Origin: Zygnema circumcarinatum
Lineage: Eukaryota > Streptophyta > Zygnematophyceae > Zygnematales > Zygnemataceae
DNA: 23,383 nt
Reading direction: 5' to 3'
Assembly: GCA_037447605.1 (NCBI GenBank)
Contig: CM074822.1
Location: forward strand, 552,214 to 575,596
The notes under the pieces were generated by a model that ran no database searches, was not told the origin of the DNA, and worked only from the letters and a program-made list of their open reading frames with translations. The position numbers and the translations under genes were made by a program. Numbering within the stretch: the first letter of the stretch is position 1; every line of letters starts with the position of its first letter. Below, in pieces: positions 1 to 9,032 of the stretch.

Positions 1-186
1 GAGAGGGGGAGAGGGGGAGAGGGGTCTGAATCTATCGATTATATCCTATCGCAACTCACTCTGTCTGTCTACCTCCCGTCCTCACTCTCTCCTCCCGCTC
101 TCAATCTATTGATACTGAGTGAGTAAGCCACTCACGAAAGGATAGGAGAGGGAGGTCTTGCAGAGCCCAGTCGACGAGAGGACGAC

Positions 187-473
187 GTGGCTGCCACGTG
201 TCAATCTGAGGCACGCTCGTTCTCAGAGCCTAACTTTGGAAGAGCACCATGTGGGCGTCCCAGCAACACCTTCGTGATGACGTGGCGAACGCCCAATGTT
301 GACATGCCACGTGGCAGCCAGTCTGAGGTGGCTATCACTCCTGCACACCCTCCTTTTCGGTCCATCCCTTTCAATCTTCTGATTTGACTGTCCCTGCTTT
401 CGGCTCGTGGGGCATCTGTCAGTCTCACCTTGGCCTGTTAGCCATGGAGTAGCTGCCGTTCGATGTGAGAACA
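187..473 (+). promoter_or_regulatory. Upstream region of small gene copy A, with two G-boxes and a two-codon uORF
   Basis: The stretch before the candidate start at 474 has CACGTG G-boxes at 195-200 and 308-313, both in a TGCCACGTG context, plus ACGTGG half sites near 184 and 281. A minimal upstream reading frame, ATG GAG TAG, lies at 444-452 and is in frame with the main start; its TAG also closes the frame upstream. G-boxes are known bHLH/bZIP sites in plants. That they act here is inference. Confidence 0.4.
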
Positions 474-518
474 ATGGCAGTTATGGCAGTTATAGCAGGT
501 ACGGCAGTTACGGCAGAT
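474..518 (+). repeat. 9-bp tandem repeat, five copies, copy A
   Basis: Five consecutive 9-bp units of the form AYGGCAGTT run from 474 to 518; the third is ATAGCAGGT and the last is ACGGCAGAT. The period is a multiple of three, so the array adds whole residue triplets (Met/Ile/Thr-Ala-Val/Gly) to the N-terminus of the candidate small protein. Confidence 0.85.
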
Positions 519-639
519 GATCTCAGGCAAGAGAGTGAAGCTACTCTTAGAGGAACTTTTGTCCTGAAGGCGAGTTCCTATGCTACGGCTGATGAATTCA
601 TGTACTCAATGAAGATTCAGTCGACTGTAAGGTGAGAGC

Positions 640-719
<80 letters not shown>

Positions 720-990
720 AGATATATATATATATATATATATAGTGCAGAGGGAGAGGGAGGGAGAGGGAGAGGGGATTTAGGATTCAGGATTCTCGCC
801 GGGGAAGTACTGGCATGGATGGGTTGCTCCGTTCTTCAGTTCGCCGTCCAGGGGGTTGTTAATACTTGTTCCTTGTCTATGGTTTACAGCTTCAGATTCA
901 GGTGCAGTTTTTCATTTTAATCCCTCTACTATTATCTTCTCCCTTGTTCAGATCTTAGTTCCTGAAGAATGGGACGAAAAGGCTCCTTAA
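474..990 (+). CDS. Small two-exon gene, copy A, function unknown (predicted 63 aa)
   Basis: I do not recognise the product. The start at 474 sits in AACAATGGC, a near-ideal plant initiation context, with an in-frame TAG just upstream. Exon 1 (474-626) codes 51 residues; the first 15 come from five 9-bp repeats and are mildly hydrophobic. It is followed by a GTAAGG donor, and a second stronger-looking donor, AAG|GTGAG, begins at 632. The intron is (GA)n-rich and ends in a pyrimidine tract and TTCAG. Exon 2 (952-990) adds ILVPEEWDEKAP and a TAA. Using the 632 donor instead would end the protein after two or three more residues. The conserved frame in both tandem copies is weak support, because the copies are nearly identical anyway. 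It could also be the first exon of a longer transcript. Confidence 0.4.
640..744. repeat. (GA)n and (TA)n microsatellite in intron of copy A
   Basis: A nearly pure AG dinucleotide run, with one interruption near 701, passes into about 12 TA dinucleotides (721-744). The TA part is absent from copy B. Confidence 0.95.
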
Positions 991-1251
991 GCAGCCGCTG
1001 TTGTTCAGCATTTGGTCGACCGCCGATTGTGGAAGGGGATAGTGAGAGAGAGAGCCAATAGCAAAGCAGGCGTCTCTCCCTGTGTCTGCCGTTATAGTTG
1101 TGGTTTTTTTACAGGAGCTTTTGTCCTGTTGGAGACGCATGTGAATTGCGGGAGGTCTCTACATTTCTCAAATTTACTTCACCTGGCAAAGAGTGGCCAT
1201 GGGTGGATATGCAGTGTGCCACGGTTGTGTGATGGTGTGCTGTGTGGAAGT

Positions 1252-1496
1252 GAGGGAGGGGGACGGGGAGAGGGAGGGGGGGTGAAAGTGAGAGAGGAAG
1301 AGGGGGGGGAGGGGGAGAGGGAGGGAGGGTGGAAGTGGGAGAGGGAAGAGGGGAGGAAGAGGGGAGGGGGGAGGGGGGAGGGGGGAGGAAGAGGGGAGGG
1401 GGAGAGGGAGGGGGTGGAAGTGGGAGAGGAAGAGGGGGGAGGGGGAGAGGGAGAGGGGGAGGGGAGAGGGAGGGGGAGGGGGAGGGAGGAAGGATA
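1252..1496. repeat. G-rich purine tract, tail of unit A
   Basis: Irregular GGGAGG/GAGAGG repeat with G runs of up to eight. It has no gene-like composition in any frame; the long Gly/Arg/Glu or Pro/Ser/Leu frames here are repeat translations. The many G runs could form G-quadruplexes. Confidence 0.9.
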
Positions 1497-1655
1497 TGAA
1501 TCTATCCAATTCTCTCTCTCACAACTCACTCTGTCTGTCTCCTCCCATCCTCACTCTCTCCTCCCGCTCTCAATCTATTGATACTGAGTGAGTAAGCCAC
1601 TCACGAAAGGATAGGAGAGGGAGGTCTTGCAGAGCCCAGTCGACGAGAGGACGAC

Positions 1656-1942
1656 GTGGCTGCCACGTGTCAATCTGAGGCACGCTCGTTCTCAGAGCCT
1701 AACTTTGGAAGAGCACCATGTGGGCGTCCCAGCAACACCTTCGTGATGACGTGGCGAACGCCCAATGTTGACATGCCACGTGGCAGCCAGTCTGAGGTGG
1801 CTATCACTCCTGCACACCCTCCTTTTCGGTCCATCCCTTTCAATCTTCTGATTTGACTGTCCCTGCTTTCGGCTCGTGGGGCATCTGTCAGTCTCACCTT
1901 GGCCTGTTAGCCATGGAGTAGCTGCCGTTCGATGTGAGAACA
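1656..1942 (+). promoter_or_regulatory. Upstream region of small gene copy B, with two G-boxes and a two-codon uORF
   Basis: Same layout as the copy A upstream region: CACGTG at 1664-1669 and 1777-1782, and ATG GAG TAG at 1913-1921 just before the candidate start at 1943. Confidence 0.4.
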
Positions 1943-2451
<509 letters not shown>

Positions 2452-2712
2452 GCAGCCGCTGTTGTTCAGCATTTGGTCGACCGCCGATTGTGGAAGGGGA
2501 TAGTGAGAGAGAGAGCCAATAGCAAAGCAGGCGTCTCTCCCTGTGTCTGCCGTTATAGTTGTGGTTTTTTTACAGGAGCTTTTGTCCTGTTGGAGACGCA
2601 TGTGAATTGCGGGAGGTCTCTACATTTCTCAAATTTACTTCACCTGGCAAAGAGTGGCCATGGGTGGATATGCAGTGTGCCACGGTTGTGTGATGGTGTG
2701 CTGTGTGGAAGT

Positions 2713-3345
2713 GAGGGAGGGGGACGGGGAGAGGGAGGGGGGGTGAAAGTGAGAGGAAGAGGGGGGGGAGGGGGAGAGGAAGAGGGGGGGAGGGGGAGAG
2801 GGAGGGAGGGTGGAAGTGGGAGAGGAAGAGGGGGAGGGGGAGAGGGGGGAGGGGAGAGGGAGGGGGGTGAAGTGGGAGAGGAAGAGGGAGGGAGTGGCAG
2901 TGGGAGAGGGAGAGGGAGGGAGAAGGAGAGGGAGAGGGGGTGAGAGAGGAAGAGGGGGGGGAGGGGGAGAGGGAGGGAGGGTGGAAGTGGGAGAGGAAGA
3001 GGGAGGGAGTGGGAGTGGGAGAGGGAGAGGGAGGGAGAGGGGGAGGGAGAGGGCGAGGGAGAGCGATAGGGAGTGGGAGAGGAAGAGGGGGGAGGGGAGA
3101 GGAAGAGGGGGAGGGGGAGAGGGAGGGGGTGGAAGTGAGAGAGGAAGAGGGAGGGGGAGGGGGAGAGGGAGGGGGGTGGAAGGAGAGAGGAAGAGGGGGG
3201 AGGGGGGAGAGGGAGGGGGAGGGGGAGAGGAAGAGGGGGGAGGGGGAGAGGGAGGGAGGGTGGAAGTGGGAGAGGAAGAGGGGGGAGGGGGAGAGGAGAG
3301 GGGAGGGGGAGGGGGGGGAGGGAGGGGGAAGGAGAGGGCAAGGCA
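2713..3345. repeat. G-rich purine minisatellite, tail of unit B
   Basis: About 630 bp of GGGAGG/GAGAGG/GGAAGAGG repeat, with a recurring sub-motif of the GTGGAAGTGGGAGAGGAAGA type roughly every 100-200 bases. Long open frames on both strands are low-complexity repeat translations. It is expanded compared with the 245-bp tail of unit A. Confidence 0.9.
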
Positions 3346-3740
3346 GGTACTGGTGGTAGGGTTCAAACTGAGTCAATCGCCGTCGAATGCATCTTATCGC
3401 AATCAGAGAACAAGAGTGACAAATTTTCTCTTCCCAAAACAGAAAAAAACTAGACCCAAGAAGAACGCGTGAGAGGGACGGGAAGCGGCCGGCGTGCAAT
3501 GTATCGAGCCAAGTGGCGGGTCAGGATCCGTCATAAGATGCCACGTGGCCCGTGTCTCGCAGTAATCTACCCGCCGCGTGGCGACGACGTGACAAGCAAC
3601 GATTGCTGTGAAATCTGGGCTGTGGTGGAACCCGACGTTTTTTCCGAATAAAAGGCGATATCCAACGTGGCACTTTATTGACCGTTCGATGGATCTCCAT
3701 CCTGACGCGGTCCTCCCTCTGCAGGAGGACAGCTCTGGGA
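3346..3740. other. Unique intergenic DNA, no gene seen
   Basis: Ordinary-complexity sequence with one CACGTG (3542-3547), further ACGTGG half sites and a TATA-like ATAAAAG near 3648. Short frames here lack family features or splice support, so I call no gene. Confidence 0.5.
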
Positions 3741-3902
3741 CCACGTGGTGACTCCCCATTGGGCCACGTGGCCAATTTGGCCGCGTGGTGTCGTCCCATT
3801 AGGCCACCTGCTAGCCCTGAAGCCGCGTGGTGGCTCCCTTTGGGGCCACGTGACAGGCCTGCAGCCGCGTGATGTCTCCCCATTGGGCCACGTAGCTCTA
3901 GG
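3741..3902 (+). repeat. 42-bp minisatellite built from G-box-like half units
   Basis: Four diverged copies begin at 3741, 3781, 3823 and 3865 (period 40-42). Each copy has two halves: one starts CCRCGTGRTG and ends in CCCATTGGG or similar, the other starts CCACGTG or a variant and usually ends GCCTGNAG. The array presents about eight evenly spaced CACGTG or one-off variants, with exact sites at 3742, 3765 and 3847. The open frame on the minus strand with 14-residue repeats follows simply from the 42-bp period. Confidence 0.85.
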
Positions 3903-4012
3903 AAGGTGTCCACGTCAACTGTCACATGGCAACATGTCATTTGCTCTTCAGGGATTCGCTTAAAACCGAAACCCTTTCGATTGTGAGGCAAGAATTTTGT
4001 CTCTTTTTACAT

Positions 4013-4083
4013 TTTGTCGTATTAGCACGCCTGATGCAGGAACAGATTTTTCAGATTTTTTTGGGCCGTACTAATACGACAAA
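4013..4083. repeat. 17-bp inverted repeat with 37-bp spacer
   Basis: The left arm TTTGTCGTATTAGCACG (4013-4029) and the right arm CGTACTAATACGACAAA (4067-4083) are complementary at 16 of 17 positions. The spacer is T-rich. It could be a hairpin, a palindromic protein-binding site or the relic of a short inverted-repeat element. No target duplication is visible. Confidence 0.8.
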
Positions 4084-4394
4084 CGTCACTATACGGAGAT
4101 TCAGACTTTGGGAACTGCGCCTTTCTTGTCGTGTCACGGAACACGGGCTGAACTTTAATGCCACTCGTGTCAACGTTGGCAGGTCCAGACAAATTTGGTT
4201 TGTCGGATGCGGGAGGCTCGTACTTTTTAAGCCTCTTTCACATAATAGTCCGAGCAAAAGCAATGACGTCCTGCCACGTGTACGCGGGGTGGGGGAGCGG
4301 GGGCGTGTGGGGCCAAAAAAGGACTTCGGAATTTGGGATTTGATCTCTCGCGATGGCGATGGCATGAAATGGACAACATGGCCAACAACAACAC
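4084..4394. other. Unique intergenic DNA, no gene seen
   Basis: Contains one CACGTG (4275-4280) in the usual TGCCACGTG context and a small GACAAA/TTTGTC hairpin near 4186-4202. No supported gene. Confidence 0.45.
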
Positions 4395-4603
4395 CAACAA
4401 CATGGGGAAGGAACCACGAGGAATTGGTCACAACATTGACCTATTGACGAAAGTATGAAGCCATGAGTAAAACTTGCTTTTGGGCCCAACAACAACAACA
4501 TGGAGAGAGGAACCACGAGGAAACGAGGGCACACACATTGTTGTCCTGTGGATGAAAGAATGAAGTCATGAGTGAAATACTTCCTTCTTGGCCCAACAAC
4601 AAC
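4395..4603 (+). repeat. Diverged tandem duplication of about 100 bp
   Basis: Two copies each begin with an ACAACATGG block. They share GGAACCACGAGGAA, then ATGAAGYCATGAGT, and end in GGCCCAACAACAAC. The first runs from about 4395 and the second from about 4493; matching blocks are 98-107 bases apart, so indels have accumulated. CAA-triplet runs flank each copy. Confidence 0.75.
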
Positions 4604-4727
4604 AAAGGCAAAAACGCGGCTCTAGAAGCAGGAAACCCGAAACTGGAAACTTCCGGAGAGCAGAAAAGAAACTAAAAATGAAAAAAAATTCTGCACAAGG
4701 CGGACCAATGAATCAACTATTGAAATT

Positions 4728-4850
4728 TTACCAACCATTGGCTCGCGACCCCAGCCAGCCATTGCCAATGGTTGTCAACCATTGGTTGTCCAACCATTGC
4801 CATCCAATGGTTAATCCAATGGTTGGAGATCCCATGGTCCGACTTAAAAA
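4728..4850. repeat. CCAATGG palindromic cluster 1
   Basis: CAACCATTGG and its reverse complement CCAATGGTTG, or one-off variants, occur about eight times in 120 bp around a GTCGCGAG-type core (read on the minus strand). The same element recurs in the opposite orientation at 8186-8412. CCAAT is the known NF-Y core. Whether this is a regulatory array or a mobile palindrome is not decided by the sequence. Confidence 0.75.
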
Positions 4851-5689
4851 CAGAAACCCTCCAAAACCGACAAAGGCACAAGCGCGACTCGCAAAAGCAC
4901 GAGGGACGCGCCAGACAAAACGACAAAATAACAGCGTGAGCCTGCCACGTGTCTACATTAGAGGCGGCGGCGGCGGCACCGGGCGGCAGCAACTGTCGGA
5001 AGCATTATAAACGACAAAATTGGCATTGATTTAATGAACCCAGACAAAGACTCAAGGACAGAATCCCTCCCTCAAAAAGACAAATGTACTCCAAAAAATG
5101 TTCTATCCCGGGGAGGGCTCACCTCTAGTCGTGTCGTCTAGCGATTTGCGACAGTCAAAAGTTTGTCGTTATTATTCTCTGGATCCGACTATTTTGTTAT
5201 CTTCTGTGAGATCCGCTCGAAAAATCAATTCCGAACCACCCAAGGCCCAGCTGCCACGTGTCCCGCCGACCGCGTGCCCGCCCGGAGGGGCCGGTCGTAA
5301 CGGGGCGTCGAACCAAAATATCGACCAAATGTCGGTAGGATCCACTCCCAGGATCAACTCCATATTAACCAATCACCGATGTGCGTCCCACATGCGGTTT
5401 CTCTTACAGCCAATAAAATACTTTCACGTGTTCCAGAATTTTGGCACCCCGCTGGAAGGGCTGACGTGGCGCGGACACTTTTGGTCACTCGGGTCGCGCC
5501 GCGCCGCCCGCCGACAAGCGGAATTTGGCTCAGCGCGGGCTCCGACTGGCTGCGACGGTTTCGGTGGGCGACAGTTTGGGGGCGTGCGACGTTTGTGATT
5601 AGCTGGCGACTTTGTCGGTGCGGACGGGTCGGCTCGGCGGGGCTTACCGGTCCGATAGTAAATTGTGGGGGCAGGCGCCGGGCGGGTAC
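4851..5689. other. Intergenic DNA with G-boxes, no gene seen
   Basis: Contains CACGTG at 4946, 5255 and 5425, several CGACAAA/TTTGTCG motifs (4868, 4921, 5012, 5162, 5611) and a CCAATAAAA at 5410. It lies upstream of the gene at 6248 and may include its promoter. Open frames here lack start or splice support. Confidence 0.45.
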
Positions 5690-6240
5690 GAGAGGGAGGG
5701 AGGGAGGGAGAGCGAGAGAGAGGAGCAAAGGAGGGAGGAAACAAGGGAGACAGAGAGAGAGAGATAGAGAGAGAGAGAGGAAGAGGGAGGGAGGGAGAGA
5801 GAGAGGAGCAAGGGAGGGAGAGAAAGGAGGAAACAAGGGAGACAGAGAGAGAGTGGGAGGAAGAAGGGAGGGAGGGAGAGAGAGGCAAGGGAGAGGGAAG
5901 GGAGAAAGGGAGGGAGAGGGGAGAAGAGGCCAGCGAGTGGAATATCGATCTGGATACAGATAACTGAGGGAGGGAGGTAGAGGATTCGAGAAGGACAGCG
6001 AAGGGGTAGGGAGGTGGAGCTAGCAGATCAGAGAGAGAGATTAGAAAGAGAGAAATATCCGAGAGAGAGATATAAGGTCAGGAAGAGGGAGAGAGAGAGA
6101 GTGGGGGAATAAGAGAGAGAGGGGGAGAGAGCGAGTGGGGTAAGCAGAGAGAGAGGGGGGGAGCGAGAGGGGGGAAGCAAAGAGAGAGAGGGGAAGAGAG
6201 AAAGAGGGGGAAGCAGAGAGGGAGGAGGAACCGGAAGCAG
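5690..6240 (+). repeat. Purine tract upstream of the gene at 6248
   Basis: About 550 bp of almost pure purine (GAGAG, GGGAGG and AAGAGG units) with an internal direct repeat at an offset of about 92 (GGAGCAA... at 5721 and 5814, GGAAACAAGG... at 5737 and 5829) and a roughly 38-bp GAAGCAGAGAG periodicity near its end. It stops about 8 bases before the start codon, so it may be the 5' UTR. Confidence 0.8.
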
Positions 6241-6247
6241 GCTCTCC

Positions 6248-7621
6248 ATGGTGTACGAGTCGTGGCCCGGTGGATTGGAGGCTCTCAGGATGCAGGAGCG
6301 TGACGTGGCGCTCTGGGATTGGTGGAGGCAGCAGGAGGCGGCCGCCCATTGGCTGTGGGCGCAGCAGCATGCTCCGTACGGCCACAGTGAGAGGGCAGCC
6401 ATGGCTGCCACGTGGAAGCAGCAGATCCAGCCGTACCTGACAGCTGGCCAGGCAGACCTCGCCCGGGCGACCTCCGAGCTCAACCAATCCCTCGACGCGA
6501 GGAAAAAAAACGTCTCCAAAAAACGGGCTCCTTTTGGGGCTACAGCCGATGCTACAGCGAGAGCGAGGGCGAGGGGAAATGCTAGAGTCACTGCTACAGC
6601 CGCAGCTACAGCCGCCTCGTCTGAAAAGTCCCCCCTCTCCTCCCTCACTGTAGCGCTCTTTCCTCCGTACGGAACGAAGCAGAGCTCGAGTCCCCCCCTC
6701 CCGGAGGAGCAGGACGTGGACACGTGGACCTATCAGGAGCAGCCATGTGGCAGTCACACAAGCGACTCGCACTCTACGACGGCCAACGGAGCAGGGATCA
6801 TAGAACCTCATGTGCATGCAGCATGGCTGGCATCCATGGGTGGGCCTGTGGGGGGTGGGCAGCGGTTCAGCCATGGCGGCGGACCTTTGGGGGTTCAATC
6901 TGAAGGAGAAGGTCTGCTTGCTTGCAAGCATCGGCGATTCGGCCCTAATGGAAGAGATAAGGAGGGTCGGAGGGAGGGCAAGGAGCAAGACATGGGGGGG
7001 GTTGCAGCCGTTAGGGTTTTGAATGGGAATGGTGGTGGGAACAGCAAGGGTTTACAAGATGGTGGGGTGATTGAGAAGCAGAGACATAAGCGGCGGAAAG
7101 TTGTGAAGGCGGGGGGTCGGCAGGCGTCCTCTGAAGTTCATGTGGTCCCAGTTCTACGGAATTCCGTTGAAATCGCAACAGGGAACCTCAGTTATCAGAT
7201 CCCATCAAGCTCCCTGCTTCCCCCCTCTCCCAGCATCACTCTTGACACGTGTCCTCCTGGAAGCAGCCCTCTTCTTTGCAGGACACGTGGCAACCTGCCA
7301 CAGGCTACATCCCCTTCATTAAGGAAGTGTGAGGATCAGAAGGAGGGGCAAAGTTTCCCTGTTCCAATGTATGAACCGGTGGCTGAAAGATTTAACCTTT
7401 CTAATCCGCCACGTGTCGCATCTGCTGTGCTCCGAGCGGTGGAGAAGATGACTAGGGGCACAAGGAGGGAGGGTAGAGGCACCCCTCTCTATGAATGTCT
7501 GACCTGTAAGACAGGGCAGACTTCTCTGCGAATGGGGTCTGAAGGTTCATTTGAGGTAGATGGGGGGGGGTGTGGGAGAGAGGAGAGGAAGGCTGAGTTA
7601 GATCTTGAACTTCACCTTTAG
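6248..7621 (+). CDS. Uncharacterised basic protein with C-terminal EAR-like motif (457 aa)
   Basis: A single open frame of 457 codons in ordinary-complexity DNA, starting in a good context (CTCTCCATGG) right after the purine tract. I recognise no full domain. Visible features are a tryptophan-rich N-terminus (WDWWRQQ at 23-29), a basic RKKNVSKKR at 85-93, an Ala-rich segment at 100-124, a second nuclear-signal-like KQRHKRRK at 277-284, a CLTC pair at 417-420 and a final LDLELHL. LxLxL ends are known in plant EAR repressors, which recruit TOPLESS-type corepressors, so a nuclear regulator is a reasonable inference. No DNA-binding domain is evident. Five CACGTG sites lie inside the frame (6409, 6721, 7246, 7284, 7410), read in different codon phases. 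A spurious long frame cannot be excluded, but length, start and end favour a real gene. Confidence 0.6.
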   Translation: MVYESWPGGLEALRMQERDVALWDWWRQQEAAAHWLWAQQHAPYGHSERAAMAATWKQQIQPYLTAGQADLARATSELNQSLDARKKNVSKKRAPFGATADATARARARGNARVTATAAATAASSEKSPLSSLTVALFPPYGTKQSSSPPLPEEQDVDTWTYQEQPCGSHTSDSHSTTANGAGIIEPHVHAAWLASMGGPVGGGQRFSHGGGPLGVQSEGEGLLACKHRRFGPNGRDKEGRREGKEQDMGGVAAVRVLNGNGGGNSKGLQDGGVIEKQRHKRRKVVKAGGRQASSEVHVVPVLRNSVEIATGNLSYQIPSSSLLPPSPSITLDTCPPGSSPLLCRTRGNLPQATSPSLRKCEDQKEGQSFPVPMYEPVAERFNLSNPPRVASAVLRAVEKMTRGTRREGRGTPLYECLTCKTGQTSLRMGSEGSFEVDGGGCGREERKAELDLELHL

Positions 7622-7796
7622 CAGAAGAATTTTCTGTACAATTTTTTTGTTTTTGTTTTGGGTAGGTGGTAGGTACGCTTTTCTGTATGATATGTTGAAG
7701 GCAACTTCTCAATTTGTTTAGGACAGGTGATGTACAGTTGAAGTGTTTAGTGGTGGTTGGATTGGTGGGTGGTAGGCAGAGGTGATGCTGGACAGA
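7622..7796 (+). other. Probable 3' UTR and downstream region
   Basis: T/G-rich sequence directly after the stop codon, with runs such as TTTTTTTGTTTTTG, as expected for a plant 3' UTR. No AATAAA is seen. Confidence 0.4.
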
Positions 7797-7855
7797 AGAG
7801 AGGGAGAGGGAGAGGGGAGAGGGAGAGGGAGAGGGAGAGGGAGAGGGAGAGGAGA
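7797..7855. repeat. GGGAGA hexamer repeat
   Basis: About nine GGGAGA units with one shorter unit. On the plus strand it has regular G3 runs spaced by three bases, so it could form a G-quadruplex. Confidence 0.9.
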
Positions 7856-8185
7856 CGGGAAAGGGTGGGGCTGTACCTCGGTTTAAACAAAACAGGCCCA
7901 TTTTGAGCAGTTCCACGTAGGCAGATTGAAATTTGGAAGGTGTGCGCTCATGCCTTTGTGTGGTCCCAAACACAAACTTGAACTTGTGAGGGCCTTTTGG
8001 GACATTAGGATGGTCAATGTTAGTTAGTCAGGTTGGTAGACCTTAGTCACTGTCATGATTTTCATGTACGGTTTGAGGAATGAAAGTTGGTGGGAGTTCA
8101 ACAAAGTCTCTAGGAATGGAAATTTGTGTGTTGCGCAAACCACTTGTTTCATGAACCATGTTTGTTGACTCACACTCTGCAAGTA

Positions 8186-8412
8186 TTGCACATGGCAACC
8201 ATTGGACAACCATTGGATGGCAATAGCTGGATGGCCAATGGTCGGATGGCCAATGGTTGGCAGCCGTTGGCAATGGTTGTTCGGGTCGCGAATCACTGAC
8301 CATCTCAATGGTTAACCACCCATTGAATCCAATGGTTGGAACCATTGGCAAAGGTTGGCTGCGTCGCGAATCAATAGTTGGGAACCATCCCAATGGTTGG
8401 TCCAACGGTCCG
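8186..8412. repeat. CCAATGG palindromic cluster 2
   Basis: About ten copies of CCAATGGTTG, CAACCATTGG or close variants in 227 bp. Two of them flank GTCGCGAATCA cores (8286 and 8365), each preceded by a GGCAAWGGTTG element. The reverse complement of the cluster at 4728-4850 has the same order (GGCAATGG..., GTCGCGAG, CCAATGGTTGG), so the two are related sequences in opposite orientation. Confidence 0.75.
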
Positions 8413-8964
8413 ACCGGTGACATACTTGCAACAACAACATTGAACAACATTGAACCCAATAACAAAAACAACATTGAACAACAACAATGCTCCTAGAAAG
8501 GGGGGACTTCCGCTCTCCATGGTCAACATCTTAACGGAACTGTAATTCGTTTCTATGACGAAACTTCAACAACTAACGCTGGAACTGGAACTGCGAAAAA
8601 ACGACTGTCACATGTGGTCCGGAGGCGGTCCCTTTCTTGTTGTCCTTTAGGGGGACCCAAAAAAGGAAAAAAAAAGGAAAGACTCGCCCCACACTCCCTC
8701 TGAATCGCTCGCAACAGCTCCTCCCCACTTCACTTCTCTCACTCTTTCCTCTCGAAATTCACAAATTTCGACAGGTTCTGAAGAATTCTAGTTGTGGGTC
8801 GGAGCCCGAAAGGTGTTAATCTTTACATTTCAACTTTTTTTGGGGCTTCTAGTTTCTGTTTTTTGGTTTCTTGGCTTCCGGGTTTCGAGGAAGATACAGA
8901 GCTTGGTTGATTCTTGAGCATACGTTACATTTGGAGCGCTGTTGCAGCTTCATGCTCAAGGGAG
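8413..8964 (+). promoter_or_regulatory. Upstream region and 5' UTR of the calmodulin-like gene
   Basis: CAA-triplet runs (8428-8488) are followed by unique DNA, then a pyrimidine-rich stretch (8690-8760) of the kind often found at plant core promoters, and a T-rich leader. No CACGTG lies here, unlike the neighbouring genes. The only ATG in the last 150 bases before the main start is at 8952. Confidence 0.4.
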
Positions 8965-9032
8965 ATGTCAGAAAGCTTGTCTGCTTCAAGTCTGTCGGAA
9001 TCGCAAAGGAGGGACTTGGCTGCAGAGTTTAG
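8952..9032 (+). other. Overlapping upstream ORF (26 codons)
   Basis: ATG at 8952 opens a frame, different from the calmodulin-like protein, that passes the main start at 8965 and ends at TAG 9030-9032. If the transcript begins upstream, ribosomes starting here would bypass the main start, so it could lower translation. Its start context (AGCTTCATGC) is weaker than a plant consensus. Confidence 0.4.

Larger units (their letters stand above)
79..1291. repeat. Tandem duplication unit A
   Basis: This is the first copy of a tandem segment that recurs at 1548-2752. The offset is 1469 bases before the internal GA tract and 1461 after it. The roughly 1 kb of non-repetitive sequence appears identical by eye, apart from one G in a homopolymer (five G near 851, six G in copy B). 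The copies differ mainly in the length of the (GA)n tract, and only this copy has a (TA)n stretch at 721-744. Upstream of position 79 the copies diverge. Each unit holds a promoter, a small two-exon reading frame and a downstream G-rich tail. Confidence 0.9.

Noticed and set aside
187-474. Short frames of 66, 75 and 83 codons on both strands, repeated in unit B
   Set aside because: They overlap each other on both strands, have no family features, and their conservation follows from the recent duplication. The region fits a promoter better.
1012-1581. 189-codon plus-strand frame (and its 156-codon counterpart in unit B)
   Set aside because: Its second half is pure GGGAGG repeat translation, the two copies diverge in frame there, and the first half follows the likely stop of the small gene, so it reads as 3' flank.
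3521-3991. 156-codon minus-strand frame with 14-residue repeats
   Set aside because: The repeats come from the 42-bp minisatellite, whose period is a multiple of three. No start context or homologous domain supports it.
4588-5010. 140-codon plus-strand frame
   Set aside because: It begins at a TTG, crosses the CCAATGG palindrome cluster and has no recognisable domain.
6028-6988. Minus-strand frames of 231 and 315 codons
   Set aside because: They are the antisense of the 6248-7621 gene and of the purine tract, rich in Ser/Leu/Pro from the repeat.
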